A stretch of DNA of 64,000 nucleotides, from contig NZ_RRCN01000001.1 of NCBI RefSeq assembly GCF_003863965.1, forward strand, positions 4,670,304-4,734,303. The letters are read 5' to 3'. Position 1 is the stretch's first letter, and each line of letters opens with the position of its first letter. The DNA is from Paenibacillus oralis (GTDB lineage Bacteria > Bacillota > Bacilli > Paenibacillales > Paenibacillaceae). Positions 16,097 to 25,876 of this stretch are shown here, piece by piece. A model generated the notes under the pieces. That model saw nothing but the letters and a program-made list of their open reading frames with translations, did not search any database and was not told the DNA's origin. Position numbers and translations under genes: made by a program.

Positions 16097-17656
16097 ATGC
16101 GTGAGTTGTGCAAAATATTGATCGTTGATGATGAAATATTGGTGCGGCAGGGGATCAAACACCATTTGAACTGGGAGCAATACGGCTTTCAAATCGTCGG
16201 CGAAGCCTCGAACGGCAAGGAAGCGCTGGCGTTGATGAAGCGGTTGTCGCCGCATATCGTCATTACGGACATCGTGATGCCGGTGATGGACGGCGAGGAA
16301 TTTACCCGTGTCCTGAAGGCGCATGATCCACAGGTCGAAGTGATCGTGCTCAGCAGCTATGGGGAATTCAATTATGTACGTTCCACGTTTCAGAGCGGGG
16401 TCGCCGATTATATCCTGAAGCCCAAGCTGGAGACGGAGGAACTGCTGCAGGTGCTGCAAAACACGGCGCGAAAAATTCCGGGCCTGCATTATACGGAGCG
16501 GACGGCAGATGGCGGCTTGTCGCTGGATCAGCGGCTGGAGCGGCTGCTGGCTGGATTCCCGCCGGAGGAAGGCGAGCGTTTCCAGGAGTATTTCCCGTAC
16601 GACACGTTTGTGCTGCTCGGAGCGGATCTTAGCCGGGTCGCCGGGGAGCCGCACAGCTATATCGCCGGGCTTGCCGCCAGCCTGGAGGCGCGTTTGAAGG
16701 AGGCGCCTTTTCCGGCCCGGCCGAGGACGATGCTCGCGGACGGCAAGCGGCTGCTCATGCTGGTGAACCTGCCGCGGGAGCACGTCCGCCAGGCCGTTCA
16801 CGCCGTCAAGGAGCTTGCGGCCGGCAAAGCGGAGGCCATGCCCGAAATGGTCTGGGCGATAAGCTCCGGCTTTGCCGACCTGAACCAGCTTGAGGAGGTC
16901 TACCGCGAGGAATGGCTGCAATTGCTCTACTACCGGTTTTATTTTCCGGACCGGATCCTGATGTTGCAGGATGAACTGCCGGCCGCCCGGGAGCCGGAGG
17001 TTTTTGATATGAAGCGGCTGCTGGCCGACTTAAAAAAGGAACGTTATGCCGAGGCGTTTGGCCGCTTGCGCGATTATGCCGCCCGGGTAGCGGGCAATTA
17101 CCGGATTCCGCCTTTTGAGTTCAAAGCGTTTCTCGGCAACGCCATTTTCAACATGACCGTCGTTATTACGGAAACGAATGAGCGTCTGAAGGAACTGGAC
17201 GGCATGAAATACGCATATTTTAAAGCGATCGATGAGGCGGAGGACGCCGGGGAGGCGATAGCGCGGTTGAACGGCTTTTTGGAGGAGGCGGAAAAGCTGG
17301 CGGCTGCCAAATCCCAGCCGGCCGGCGATGGAAATATGAGGAAGCTGCTGGAATATATCGACGAGCATTATGGCGAGCCGCTCACCCTAAGCTCGCTCAG
17401 CCGGCATTTTCATTTTAATCCGTCGTATCTTTCCAGCTATTTTTCGGCCCACAATGCCGAAGGGTTCAGCGAATATTTGAACAAAATCCGCATTAACAAG
17501 GCGGCCGAACTGCTGCGCAAAGGCGAATTGACCATCGCGGAGATCAGCGGGCGGGTGGGCTATTCGGATCACAGTTATTTTACGAAGGTGTTCAGGAAGC
17601 AGACGGGGATGTCGCCCAGCCAATACCGCAGACATGATTACGGCAAGAAGGACTGA
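16097..17656 (+). CDS. YesN-type response regulator with AraC DNA-binding domain
   Basis: A 519-residue regulator. An N-terminal receiver domain has acidic D11-D12, phospho-acceptor D58 in I-T-D-I-V-M-P-V-M-D-G and the K in I-L-K-P. A long middle region follows, and a C-terminal AraC double helix-turn-helix spans about 415-515 (Y-L-S-S-Y-F, then I-A-E-I-S-G-R-V-G-Y-S-D-H-S-Y-F-T-K-V-F). An AGGGGGG ribosome site precedes ATG 16097. It is followed 4 bases later by the YesM-type kinase and then by a sugar ABC transporter, its predicted target. Confidence 0.93.
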   Translation: MRELCKILIVDDEILVRQGIKHHLNWEQYGFQIVGEASNGKEALALMKRLSPHIVITDIVMPVMDGEEFTRVLKAHDPQVEVIVLSSYGEFNYVRSTFQSGVADYILKPKLETEELLQVLQNTARKIPGLHYTERTADGGLSLDQRLERLLAGFPPEEGERFQEYFPYDTFVLLGADLSRVAGEPHSYIAGLAASLEARLKEAPFPARPRTMLADGKRLLMLVNLPREHVRQAVHAVKELAAGKAEAMPEMVWAISSGFADLNQLEEVYREEWLQLLYYRFYFPDRILMLQDELPAAREPEVFDMKRLLADLKKERYAEAFGRLRDYAARVAGNYRIPPFEFKAFLGNAIFNMTVVITETNERLKELDGMKYAYFKAIDEAEDAGEAIARLNGFLEEAEKLAAAKSQPAGDGNMRKLLEYIDEHYGEPLTLSSLSRHFHFNPSYLSSYFSAHNAEGFSEYLNKIRINKAAELLRKGELTIAEISGRVGYSDHSYFTKVFRKQTGMSPSQYRRHDYGKKD

Positions 17657-17660
17657 TTTT

Positions 17661-19460
17661 ATGCAAAAAGCGCTTGAAAAACTAAGCCGTGTGCGGCTGT
17701 TTACCAAACTGTTCCTGGTGATGACGATGAGTATCGCCGCCGTCTGTTTGCTGACTTCGCTTATTACGATCCGCATGTCGGAGCGGCTGTTTGCGGAAAC
17801 GTTCAGCATCACCAATGGCAAGGTGCTGAAGCAAATCAACACCAGCCTCGATTCGTTTAACGATTCGATCGTGAACGCCGCTACCTACGCCGCCCAGAGC
17901 GGTACGGTAAAAGCCTATTTGACGGGCGGGGAGCTGGATTCGGTTTCGATGTCCAAGGTGTTCTACCGCATGTCGGAGCAGATGGACCAGCTTGCCTCCA
18001 ATCTGGGCGCCTTTGATGTGGCCGTGACGATTACGGGCATCAACGGCCGCAGCTATTCGACCGACCGCTCCTATTGGCCGGTGACGGGGGAGGAGCTGGC
18101 GGCAGATCCGCTGACCGCAAGGACGGCGGCCAATCCCGGGCGCATTCTGTACCAATACGATACCCGGCAAGGCGCGGACGGGGCGGAGGAGGATTTCATC
18201 ATTGCCAGCAAAGCGCTGGTGGACCGGACCCGCGGACTCCATTACGGCACGCTGTACATCGCGATCCGCGAGCGGGAGTTCAAGCAATTTTTCGAAAGTT
18301 TCACCAGCGCCGGCAACGATGTGCTGGTGCTCGATTCGCACGGCATGATCGTGTCCGCCAATCGGCCGGAACTGATCGGGACCACTGTTCCGGAACTGCT
18401 GGACGATGCTGAAGCGATCGCCCGCGGCCAGCTCGATTACCACAGCGGTACCGTGCTGGGCAAGGAACGGATTATTTTGTCCCATGATTTGCCCTCATAC
18501 CATTTTTACCTCGTAAACCTGATTGACCGCCAGTATACCGCAAGGCAGATCATCAACGTGAAGTCCGTGGCGCTAACCTGCATGGTCATCATCGTGTTTG
18601 CGATGCTGGCCGTTTTCGTCATGTCGCGCAGGCTGACCGGTTCGCTGACCCGCCTTGTCCGCCAAATGTCCACGATCGCGAAAAAAGATTTCAGCAATTA
18701 CATAACGGTAAGCGGGGGGTTTGAGGTTAGAGAGCTGGGCAAGGCGTTTAATTACATGCTGGATGAGCTGAACGATTACATCCGCCGGCTGCTGGAGACG
18801 CAAAAGGAGCAGCGGAACGCGGAGCTGGCAGCCTTGCAGCGGCAGATTAATCCGCATTTCCTGTACAACACGCTGGCGTCGATCAAAATGCTGGTGCAAA
18901 AAGGGAGCAAAAGCGCGGCCGCGGAAACGATCAACGCGCTGATTTCGCTGCTGCAAAACACGATCAGCAACGTCAGCGAGACGATCACGATCGGACAGGA
19001 GCTGGAGAACATGAGAAATTACGTGTTTATCAACCATGTGCGGTATGGCGACCGGATCAAAGTGAACTATTTTGTCTCGCCGGACTGTCTGCATTACGAG
19101 GTGCCAAAGCTGATTATCCAGCCGTTTATCGAAAACGCCTTTTTCCATGCCTTCAACGAAAAAAACGAAGGGACCATTTACATCCTTGTCTCGAAAAATG
19201 ACGGTTTGCTGGTTTGCGAGGTGGCCGACAACGGCGACGGCATGGAGCTGACCGAAGGTACGGATGCACTGCCTAACGCGAAAAGCAGCCGCCAGCTGTT
19301 CACCGGGATCGGCATCCAAAACGTCGACAACCGGATCAAGCTGCTGTACGGAGAGCCTTACGGAGTCCATATTTCCAGCGCCAAAGGGGAGGGGACGAAA
19401 ATCCGCATCATTTTGCCGCTGGTGGCTGGAGCGGACGAAACTGAAGCGGCATCCAAATAA
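17661..19460 (+). CDS. YesM-type sensor histidine kinase
   Basis: About 599 residues. A transmembrane segment near residues 15-35 is followed by an extracellular sensor region, a second membrane segment (V-A-L-T-C-M-V-I-I-V-F-A-M) near 300, a HAMP linker, a His_kinase domain with Q-I-N-P-H-F-L-Y-N-T-L (phospho-His) and an HATPase_c domain with N-G-D-G-M. ATG 17661 is chosen because AGAAGGA lies 8 bases upstream; the longer in-frame ATG 17634 is inside the regulator gene. It senses extracellular carbohydrate or the loaded binding protein and phosphorylates the preceding regulator. Confidence 0.93.
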   Translation: MQKALEKLSRVRLFTKLFLVMTMSIAAVCLLTSLITIRMSERLFAETFSITNGKVLKQINTSLDSFNDSIVNAATYAAQSGTVKAYLTGGELDSVSMSKVFYRMSEQMDQLASNLGAFDVAVTITGINGRSYSTDRSYWPVTGEELAADPLTARTAANPGRILYQYDTRQGADGAEEDFIIASKALVDRTRGLHYGTLYIAIREREFKQFFESFTSAGNDVLVLDSHGMIVSANRPELIGTTVPELLDDAEAIARGQLDYHSGTVLGKERIILSHDLPSYHFYLVNLIDRQYTARQIINVKSVALTCMVIIVFAMLAVFVMSRRLTGSLTRLVRQMSTIAKKDFSNYITVSGGFEVRELGKAFNYMLDELNDYIRRLLETQKEQRNAELAALQRQINPHFLYNTLASIKMLVQKGSKSAAAETINALISLLQNTISNVSETITIGQELENMRNYVFINHVRYGDRIKVNYFVSPDCLHYEVPKLIIQPFIENAFFHAFNEKNEGTIYILVSKNDGLLVCEVADNGDGMELTEGTDALPNAKSSRQLFTGIGIQNVDNRIKLLYGEPYGVHISSAKGEGTKIRIILPLVAGADETEAASK

Positions 19461-19590
19461 TTTACCAAAATCCAAAAATATGACCAAAACGATGTATACG
19501 CTTTCCCACAATGGACAATAAAATCACCAATCCGCACAAAGATATTTCTAACCGCCCCAATTGCCGCGATGCTATCATAAAAACGGAGAT

Positions 19591-19604
19591 AGAAAGCGCT
19601 TTCC
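19591..19604. promoter_or_regulatory. cre box before the sugar-binding protein gene
   Basis: GAAAGCGCTTTC is a perfect 12-bp palindrome inside a cre-like 14-mer, 30 bases upstream of the binding-protein start. It is the second cre-like site of this locus and implies separate CcpA control of the transporter genes. Confidence 0.75.
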
Positions 19605-19633
19605 AAACAAACAAGCAGGGGGATGAACAAAGG

Positions 19634-20977
19634 ATGAAAAAAAGCTTGATTCTGATGCTTGCCGTTATGCTGTTGATGTTGGCCTTATCCGCTTGCTCGG
19701 CGGGTTCGGGCGGATCGGGAAGTTCCGGCGGTTCGGAGGGAACGGCGAACCCGGGAGCGGGGAATGGCGGCGGCGATTCCGGCGGCAGCCAGGAAATCAC
19801 CGTCTGGGCCTGGGATCCTAACTTCAACATCGCCGCGCTTAGAATCGCCAAACAGAGATATGAAGCGAAGCACCCGGACGTCAAAGTGAACATCGTGGAA
19901 TATGCGCAGGCCGATATCGTGCAGAAGCTGAACACCGGACTGAATTCGGGCACGACAAAAGGGCTCCCGAACATCGTGCTAATAGAGGACTATCGGGCGC
20001 AAAACTTCCTGCAGGCCTACCCCGACGCCTTCCGCGACATGTCGGACGCGATCAAGGCGGAGGATTTTGCCGAATACAAAATCGGGCCAACCAGCTATAA
20101 CGGCAAGCAATACGGCGTTCCGTTCGACTCCGGCGCAACCGGGCTGTACGTCCGGACGGACTATCTGGAGCAGGCCGGTTATACGGTGGACGACTTGACG
20201 AATATCGACTGGAACCAGTACATCGAAATCGGCAAAAAGGTGAAGGAGGCAACTGGGAAAGACATGCTGACCCAGGATCCGAACGACCTCGGCATCATCA
20301 GGGTCATGGCGCAGTCGGCCGGTACCTGGTATTTGCAGGAGGACGGCAAAACGCCGAACCTCGCGGACAATCCGGCCATTAAGGAAGCGCTGGAAACGTA
20401 CAAAGCGATGTTCGATGCGAATATCGTTAAAATGAACGCGGACTGGAGCCAGTTTTTGGCCGCTTTTAACAACGGCGATGTGGCTTCGGTGCCGACGGGC
20501 AACTGGATCACGCCTTCCGTCAAGGCGGAGGCGACGCAGTCGGGCAAATGGGCGGTCGTGCCTACGCCGCGGCTGGCCGGCAGCACGGGTTCAGTCAATG
20601 CGTCAAGCCTTGGCGGCAGCTCCTGGTACGTCATGAACACGGACGGTCAGGATACCGCGGCGAATTTCCTGGCCGAGACGTTTGGCTCCGACGCGGAGAT
20701 GTATTCGGAAATGCTGGGAAAAGCCGGGGTCATCGGTTCGCTCAAGGCCGCCTCCAGCGGAGACGCCTACGATAAAGCCGACGAGTATTTCGGCGGGCAG
20801 AAGATTTACGCCGATTTCGCCAAATGGACCGAAGAGGTGCCGAAGGTCAATTACGGCCTGCACACCTATGCGATCGAAGATATTTTGGTCATTGAAATCC
20901 AAAATTACCTGAACGGCAAAGACGTCGACAGCGTCATTCGCGACGCCCAGGCCCAGGCTGAAGCGCAATTGCAGTAA
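19634..20977 (+). CDS. Sugar ABC transporter substrate-binding lipoprotein
   Basis: About 447 residues. A signal peptide M-K-K-S-L-I-L-M-L ends in the lipobox L-S-A-C, so the mature protein is anchored by the cysteine and begins with a flexible Gly/Ser-rich linker. The rest is a family-1 extracellular solute-binding fold. ATG 19634 is preferred to upstream ATG 19511, since it gives a proper signal sequence and has a GGGGGA site. The two permease genes follow; no ATPase gene is present, as usual in such operons that share MsmX. Confidence 0.93.
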   Translation: MKKSLILMLAVMLLMLALSACSAGSGGSGSSGGSEGTANPGAGNGGGDSGGSQEITVWAWDPNFNIAALRIAKQRYEAKHPDVKVNIVEYAQADIVQKLNTGLNSGTTKGLPNIVLIEDYRAQNFLQAYPDAFRDMSDAIKAEDFAEYKIGPTSYNGKQYGVPFDSGATGLYVRTDYLEQAGYTVDDLTNIDWNQYIEIGKKVKEATGKDMLTQDPNDLGIIRVMAQSAGTWYLQEDGKTPNLADNPAIKEALETYKAMFDANIVKMNADWSQFLAAFNNGDVASVPTGNWITPSVKAEATQSGKWAVVPTPRLAGSTGSVNASSLGGSSWYVMNTDGQDTAANFLAETFGSDAEMYSEMLGKAGVIGSLKAASSGDAYDKADEYFGGQKIYADFAKWTEEVPKVNYGLHTYAIEDILVIEIQNYLNGKDVDSVIRDAQAQAEAQLQ

Positions 20978-20993
20978 GTCCGCGGTCATAACG

Positions 20994-21029
20994 GTAAAAC
21001 CTTGGGCTGTTCCCGGTTCAAGGTTTTAC
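20994..21029 (+). terminator. Intercistronic hairpin between binding protein and permease
   Basis: GTAAAACCTTG (20994-21004) pairs perfectly with CAAGGTTTTAC (21019-21029). Only a weak T-rich end follows. Such hairpins stabilise the upstream transcript or attenuate read-through, giving more binding protein than permease. Confidence 0.65.
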
Positions 21030-21080
21030 TGTGATCCGGCCGGCTTATGGGTTGTATCCGAGAAAAAGGAGATGAAACCG

Positions 21081-21974
21081 ATGATGAGAGCATCCGGATC
21101 CGCCATGCGCCTCAAAGCTTCCGCCGTCGGCTGGCTGTTTGTGATCCTGGCCGTTTTGATGATCGCGGTCTTTTATTTTTACCCGATAATTCAGGCCCTG
21201 ATCCTGTCGTTTCAGACCGGCACCGGTTCAAACTTAAGCTTCAACGGGCTTGGCAACTACAAACGCCTGTTCACCGATACGATGTTTATCACCGCGGTCA
21301 AAAATACGTTCATTTATCTGCTCGTACAGGTGCCGCTGATGGTGCTGCTGGCTTTATTTATTTCCGTACTGCTGAACGACCGCCATTTGAAGTGGAAAGG
21401 TTTTTTCCGGACGGCGATTTTCCTGCCCTGCATCACCTCGCTGGTGGCGTATTCGGTTATTTTCAAATATTTGTTTGCGGATGGCGGGCTGGTTAATTCG
21501 CTGTTAATGAGCCTGCATGTCGTGGGCGAACCGATTCATTGGATCACCGATCCGTTTTGGGCGAAGGTGACGATCATCGTCGCCATTACGTGGCGCTGGA
21601 CCGGGTATAATATGATTTTTTACTTGTCCGGCATGCAAAATATCGATCCGTCGATCTATGAGGCGGCGAGAATCGACGGGGCTTCGGCGGTGAAGCAGTT
21701 TTTCCGCATTACGATGCCGATGCTGAAGCCGATCATTTTGTTCACCTCGATCACCTCGACGATCGGCACGCTGCAGCTGTTCGATGAGGTGATGAACATT
21801 ACGAAGGGCGGACCGGGCAACGCCACGACCTCGATCTCGCAGTACATTTACAATTTGTCGTTCAAGTACTCGGCGGATTTCGGGTACGCGGCTACCGTTT
21901 CGTATTCGATCGTGATCATGATCATCGTGCTGTCGATCCTTCAATTTAAAGTGGCAGGTGACCGCAATGCTTAA
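21081..21974 (+). CDS. Sugar ABC transporter permease (MalF/LacF type)
   Basis: About 297 residues with six hydrophobic segments and the cytoplasmic EAA loop E-A-A-R-I-D-G-A-S near 195 that docks the ATPase. AAAGGAG at 21065-21071 is ideally spaced for ATG 21081 rather than ATG 21072. It overlaps the second permease by 8 bases, so the two are made together as the membrane heterodimer for the binding protein upstream. Confidence 0.92.
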   Translation: MMRASGSAMRLKASAVGWLFVILAVLMIAVFYFYPIIQALILSFQTGTGSNLSFNGLGNYKRLFTDTMFITAVKNTFIYLLVQVPLMVLLALFISVLLNDRHLKWKGFFRTAIFLPCITSLVAYSVIFKYLFADGGLVNSLLMSLHVVGEPIHWITDPFWAKVTIIVAITWRWTGYNMIFYLSGMQNIDPSIYEAARIDGASAVKQFFRITMPMLKPIILFTSITSTIGTLQLFDEVMNITKGGPGNATTSISQYIYNLSFKYSADFGYAATVSYSIVIMIIVLSILQFKVAGDRNA

Positions 21975-22791
21975 AGTCAAAAGAATCTCGATGTACCTGT
22001 TTCTTGCCGTGGCGGCGTTCGTGTCCATCTTTCCGTTTTTGTGGATCATCGTCAGCGCGACGAATCCGTCCGTCGATGTGACCCGGGGGCGGCTGCTGCC
22101 GGGAGCTTATTTCATGGCGAATCTGGGCAATTTGCTGGAATCCGTCGATATCTTGAACGCTTTGAAAAATTCCCTGATTGTTTCCGTGTCGACAACGCTG
22201 CTGGCGCTGCTGATCGCCTCACTGGCCGGTTACGGCTTCGAGATCTATCGCAGCAAAGTGAAGGACATCGTGTTTAATATTTTGCTGCTGTCGATGATGA
22301 TCCCGTTTGCGGCGATGATGGTGCCGTTGTACCGGATGTTCGGGCAAATCACCAACCTGGTCCCGCTCATCGGCATCGATACGCTGGCCGCGGTGGTGCT
22401 GCCGACGATGACGACGGCGTTTCTGATTTTTTTCTTCCGGCAGAGTACCAAAATGTTCCCGAAAGAGCTGCTGGAGGCCGGCCGGATCGACGGTTTGTCC
22501 GAGCTGGGGCTGTTCTTTCGGGTGTATGTGCCGACGATGAAAACGACGTACGCGGCGGCGGCGATCATCACGTTCATGAGCAGCTGGAACAACTACATGT
22601 GGCCGCTGATCGTGCTGCAAACGCCGGAGAAGCAGACGGTGCCGCTGCTGATTTCGACGCTCGGTTCCAGTTACGCGCCGGATTACGGACTGATCATGCT
22701 GGCGATCGTCATATCGACAGTGCCGACGGCGCTCGTATTTTTCGTGATGCAGAAGCATTTCGTCGCCGGGATGATCGGTTCGGTGAAGTGA
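21967..22791 (+). CDS. Sugar ABC transporter permease (MalG/LacG type)
   Basis: About 274 residues with six membrane segments and the EAA loop E-A-G-R-I-D-G-L-S. ATG 21967 follows AGGTGA by 5 bases and lies inside the end of the first permease gene. The C-terminal Q-K-H-F-V-A-G-M-I-G-S-V-K is family-typical. It is the last gene of the operon that starts with YesN/YesM. Confidence 0.92.
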   Translation: MLKVKRISMYLFLAVAAFVSIFPFLWIIVSATNPSVDVTRGRLLPGAYFMANLGNLLESVDILNALKNSLIVSVSTTLLALLIASLAGYGFEIYRSKVKDIVFNILLLSMMIPFAAMMVPLYRMFGQITNLVPLIGIDTLAAVVLPTMTTAFLIFFFRQSTKMFPKELLEAGRIDGLSELGLFFRVYVPTMKTTYAAAAIITFMSSWNNYMWPLIVLQTPEKQTVPLLISTLGSSYAPDYGLIMLAIVISTVPTALVFFVMQKHFVAGMIGSVK

Positions 22792-22878
22792 TGGAGAGGT
22801 TATATTTGCTGTGATGGCTGGACTGGGGCTGGGGCGCTGGCGAAATGGGGGGAAGCCAGGAAATCCGCTGAGTCATTC

Positions 22879-23061
22879 TAACGGTTGCCATCAACGCTAT
22901 TTGCTCCAAAAACGCCGATTTCAAATCCTAACGGTTGTCCTGGCGCTTATTTCACGTACACATGACCATTTTGATGGAAATAGAGGGAAATAACGTCGCT
23001 CACAACCGTTAGGATTTCAAACAAACGATTTTTCCTAAAATAGCGTGTATTACAACCGTTA
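22879..23061. repeat. 24-bp repeat family, cluster 2 (four copies)
   Basis: Copies at 22879-22902 (+), 22929-22952 (+), 22988-23011 (-) and 23038-23061 (-), each TAACGGTTG-N10-TATTT and exactly 24 bases. Two forward copies face two reverse copies, so the array can fold as nested hairpins. It fills most of the 416-base gap 22792-23207; the remainder is AT-rich and carries the promoter region of the next gene. Confidence 0.8.
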
Positions 23062-23207
23062 GGCTTTCGGAGGAGGACTTGTACGATTTGATCACTCAAT
23101 TTTACTATTGATTTCCAGAGGCAATCATGGTATTTTTGTTTCATAGTTAACAATATTTAATTAAAATATGTATTTCATTCCAATATCATGAAAAAGGTGG
23201 AGAGGAT

Positions 23208-23789
23208 ATGGGGGTTAAACACGAGGCTCTATTGCCGAAGCATAAAGAGTTCATTCAGCGTCAGCATCTTTTTTTTGTCGGATCGGCGCCATTGTCGGAG
23301 GAAGGACATGTGAATCTATCGCCCAAGGGTTATAGCTCCTTTCGTATTCTGTCGGACAATCAGGTGGCTTATCTGGATATGTCGGGCTCGGGCAATGAGA
23401 CATGCGCGCATATTTTGGAGAATGGCAGAGTGACACTAATGTTCTGTGCGTTTGAGGGACCGCCCGTCATTGTACGGCTTTACGGTACCGGGACGGTCGC
23501 GCTGCCCGGCTCAAGCCGATGGGAGGAGCTGTATCCTATGTTTGACCCGCTTCCGGGCGCGAGACAAATGATTATCGTTGACGTTCACAGAGTGCAGGAT
23601 TCGTGCGGCTTTGGGGTCCCGTTTATGAAGTATGAGGGCGACCGGGATAAGCTCAAGGAAGTATCGCTGAAGTTTAACAAAGAACAGCTTGAAAAGTACT
23701 GGCACAAGGCAAATGCAGCAAGTATCGACGGCTTGCCGACGGCTTTTGGTTTGCCTGATTTGCAAGTAAACGAACGCCTGCTAAAATAG
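23208..23789 (+). CDS. Pyridoxamine 5'-phosphate oxidase-family (split-barrel flavin) protein
   Basis: A 193-residue cytoplasmic protein with the PPOX split-barrel pattern: F-F-V-G-S-A-P at the start, H-V-N-L-S-P-K-G, a Y-L-D-M-S-G-S-G-N-E-T strand and R-V-T-L-M-F-C-A-F. Relatives bind FMN, F420 or heme; the real substrate is unknown. An AAGGTGGAGAGG ribosome site precedes ATG 23208. It is followed 34 bases later by a MarR regulator, which probably controls it. Confidence 0.8.
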   Translation: MGVKHEALLPKHKEFIQRQHLFFVGSAPLSEEGHVNLSPKGYSSFRILSDNQVAYLDMSGSGNETCAHILENGRVTLMFCAFEGPPVIVRLYGTGTVALPGSSRWEELYPMFDPLPGARQMIIVDVHRVQDSCGFGVPFMKYEGDRDKLKEVSLKFNKEQLEKYWHKANAASIDGLPTAFGLPDLQVNERLLK

Positions 23790-23823
23790 AATAATGCAGA
23801 TATAGGAAGAAAGGGGGGCGAAA

Positions 23824-24324
23824 GTGAACTCGTCCGAGAAGCTAAAGCTACTGGTTTACGGGCAGTTTCTCCATTTTTCGCATATGATGGAGCAGTCGTT
23901 CGACATGGAGTTGGACGAATTCGCCGATCAGGCGCGGGAAATGGGGCTTGACTCGTTGCCGAACAATCTGACGAGCGTTCATGTGCTCGACTGCATCGGC
24001 AACCACGAGCCGATCAACAATACTTCCATTGCCGACAAGCTGAATTTATCGAAAGCGAGTATTACTAAAATCAGCGCCAAGCTGCTGACGGAAGGATATG
24101 TTAAGCGGGGGCAGCTGAACGACAATAAGAAAGAAGTGTACTTCAGCCTGACGCCTAAAGGCAGGCGGATTTTCGAAGCGCATGAAGCGATGCACCAAGT
24201 GATGGAACGTAAGTTTTTGGACGCCTTTGACTCGTTTGCCGAAGCCGAGCTGCTGGCGGTGCTGAAGTTCTTCCAAACGATGGCCGACTATCTGAACGAA
24301 AGGCAAGCGGCGGGGATCAAGTAA
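23824..24324 (+). CDS. MarR-family regulator
   Basis: A 166-residue regulator starting at GTG 23824 after AAAGGGGGG. The winged helix includes S-I-A-D-K-L-N-L-S-K-A-S-I-T-K-I-S-A-K-L and the wing K-K-E-V-Y-F-S-L-T. It pairs with the PPOX-like gene upstream and ends about 90 bases before tRNA-Leu. Confidence 0.88.
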   Translation: MNSSEKLKLLVYGQFLHFSHMMEQSFDMELDEFADQAREMGLDSLPNNLTSVHVLDCIGNHEPINNTSIADKLNLSKASITKISAKLLTEGYVKRGQLNDNKKEVYFSLTPKGRRIFEAHEAMHQVMERKFLDAFDSFAEAELLAVLKFFQTMADYLNERQAAGIK

Positions 24325-24416
24325 CGGCAAAAAAAGATATTTTCTTTGCTTGACTCCCCAAAACATTCGTGATATTATATATTTCGTTGCTGCAAAACAA
24401 TGCACCGACGAAATAT

Positions 24417-24501
<85 letters not shown>

Positions 24502-24505
24502 TCAA

Positions 24506-25796
24506 TTAACAATGAACGAGCTCTTGAATTTCCTTTGATGGGGATTCAGGAGCTTTTTGCATACTCGGAATTTGCAAAGTATTGTTCATCACTTGAGCTG
24601 AAGAAAGCTTTGAGCTGTATTCAAGATGAACATAAATATTGGCGGTAGTGGAATAATGGCTATGCCCTAACCATGCCTGAATTTCCTTTAAGCTGACACC
24701 GTTAGCAAGCAGTAAGCTGGCGCCAACTGTGCCGAAGGTCGTGAAACCGAATCCGCCGTAAATTATGCTTTTTCAGGACGAGCGGAAAATGTTGAGTAAT
24801 GTAACCCGGCTTAATTCGCTCTCCCAGCTTATTGACGTAAATATAGTCCTGATATTGGTTGCTGTAAGAGTCCTTGTACATAGCCCGATTCGCTTGTTGC
24901 TCTTCCAGCAGCCGCAGTAGCAACTCTAGGAAGACAGGGACGAGCGGCAAAGTGCGGTAACTCGATTTGTTCTTGGCCCGGTCTTTTGCCACGATGATTT
25001 GTTTGCCCTCATAAGATACAGGGATAACGGTGTGCTTGATGGTAATGGTCTGATGCTGAAAGTTGATGGCGTCCCATTTGAGCCCGACAATTTCACTTCG
25101 CCGCAATCCGTAAAAAGCTGCCAGAATGACACCTAACTCAACCGGATCGCCTTTCACGACTTCGAACAAATCGTTTAGCTCATCACTCGTATAGTGGCTT
25201 CCGATAAATTGGTTCTTCTTGAGCCGCTTGACTTTGTCTGCGGGGTTCGAAGGGATCATGTCCATTTCAAATGCATGTTGCAGCGCCTGACGGATATTGG
25301 CATGATAATGCAGTACGGTGTTCGTGGTCAGGCCAAATTTTTTCAAGACATACTGATAAAAATCGTGCAGGTGTTTTGGTTGCAGTTCCTTTAAATAAAT
25401 TCCTTTTTCCCTGAAGTACGGGACGATTCTGGTGTTAACAGCAAAACTATAAGCCGAGTGGGTGGTGATCTCAACCTGATATTTTATCATTTCAAGCCAT
25501 TCCACCATGAAGTCAGCGAATAAAATGTCGTCCTTTTCGGCTTCTTCACTTTCTGTAGGCTCATCTGTCTGCTCGCTTTTTTCTTCAGCAACCATCTCTT
25601 CTTCATTTTTTAGATTGGCTTCTGAGGGAGGTACATAATTTTTGCGTGCCTCGAGCAACATGGCCTCCGCTTTTTTCTTGTTGCCTTTTACCGGAAGTTT
25701 GGTAGGAATCCATTTGCTTTTTCGTTTTCCGCCATCTTTGTAATTCAGAACGATATAAAAAAGACCTTTCTTTTCTTGTAGGTGGCCTGCTACCAT
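24506..25796 (-). pseudogene. Tyrosine recombinase (integrase), frameshifted near the 3' end
   Basis: The N-terminal part has an Arm-type DNA-binding region (V-A-G-H-L-Q-E-K-K-G-L-F-Y-I-V-L) and a SAM-like core-binding domain. The catalytic domain shows Arg in Y-G-L-R-R-S-E-I and H-x-x-R in F-H-D-L-R-H-S. The frame then breaks near 24719-24726, where one extra base changes H-S-C-A-S-L-L-L into a short wrong tail. In the other frame G-V-S-L-K-E-I-Q-A-W-L-G-H-S, then T-A-N-I-Y-V-H-L with the nucleophilic Tyr, continue to a stop at 24506. The gene ends five bases from tRNA-Leu, the classic position for an element integrated in a tRNA. Confidence 0.88.
24519..24558 (+). terminator. Terminator after tRNA-Leu
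   Basis: AGCTC-T-TGAAT pairs with ATTCA-G-GAGCT across about 14 bases and is followed by TTTTT. It lies inside the 3' end of the integrase frame on the other strand. Confidence 0.7.
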
Positions 25797-25876
25797 TTTG
25801 AAAATATCCCTCCTTGGTTAAGCAGCCCGATCTCCTACCATTGACACTGTTAATATACCACAGTACAGCATACGAT

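Noticed and set aside
18573..19511. 312-codon minus-strand frame opposite the YesM kinase
   Set aside because: Shadow of the kinase codons; composition is Arg/His/Gln-rich and there is no start site.
12970..23061. CRISPR array
   Set aside because: The 24-bp repeats occur in both orientations with irregular spacing and no cas genes, so they do not form a CRISPR.
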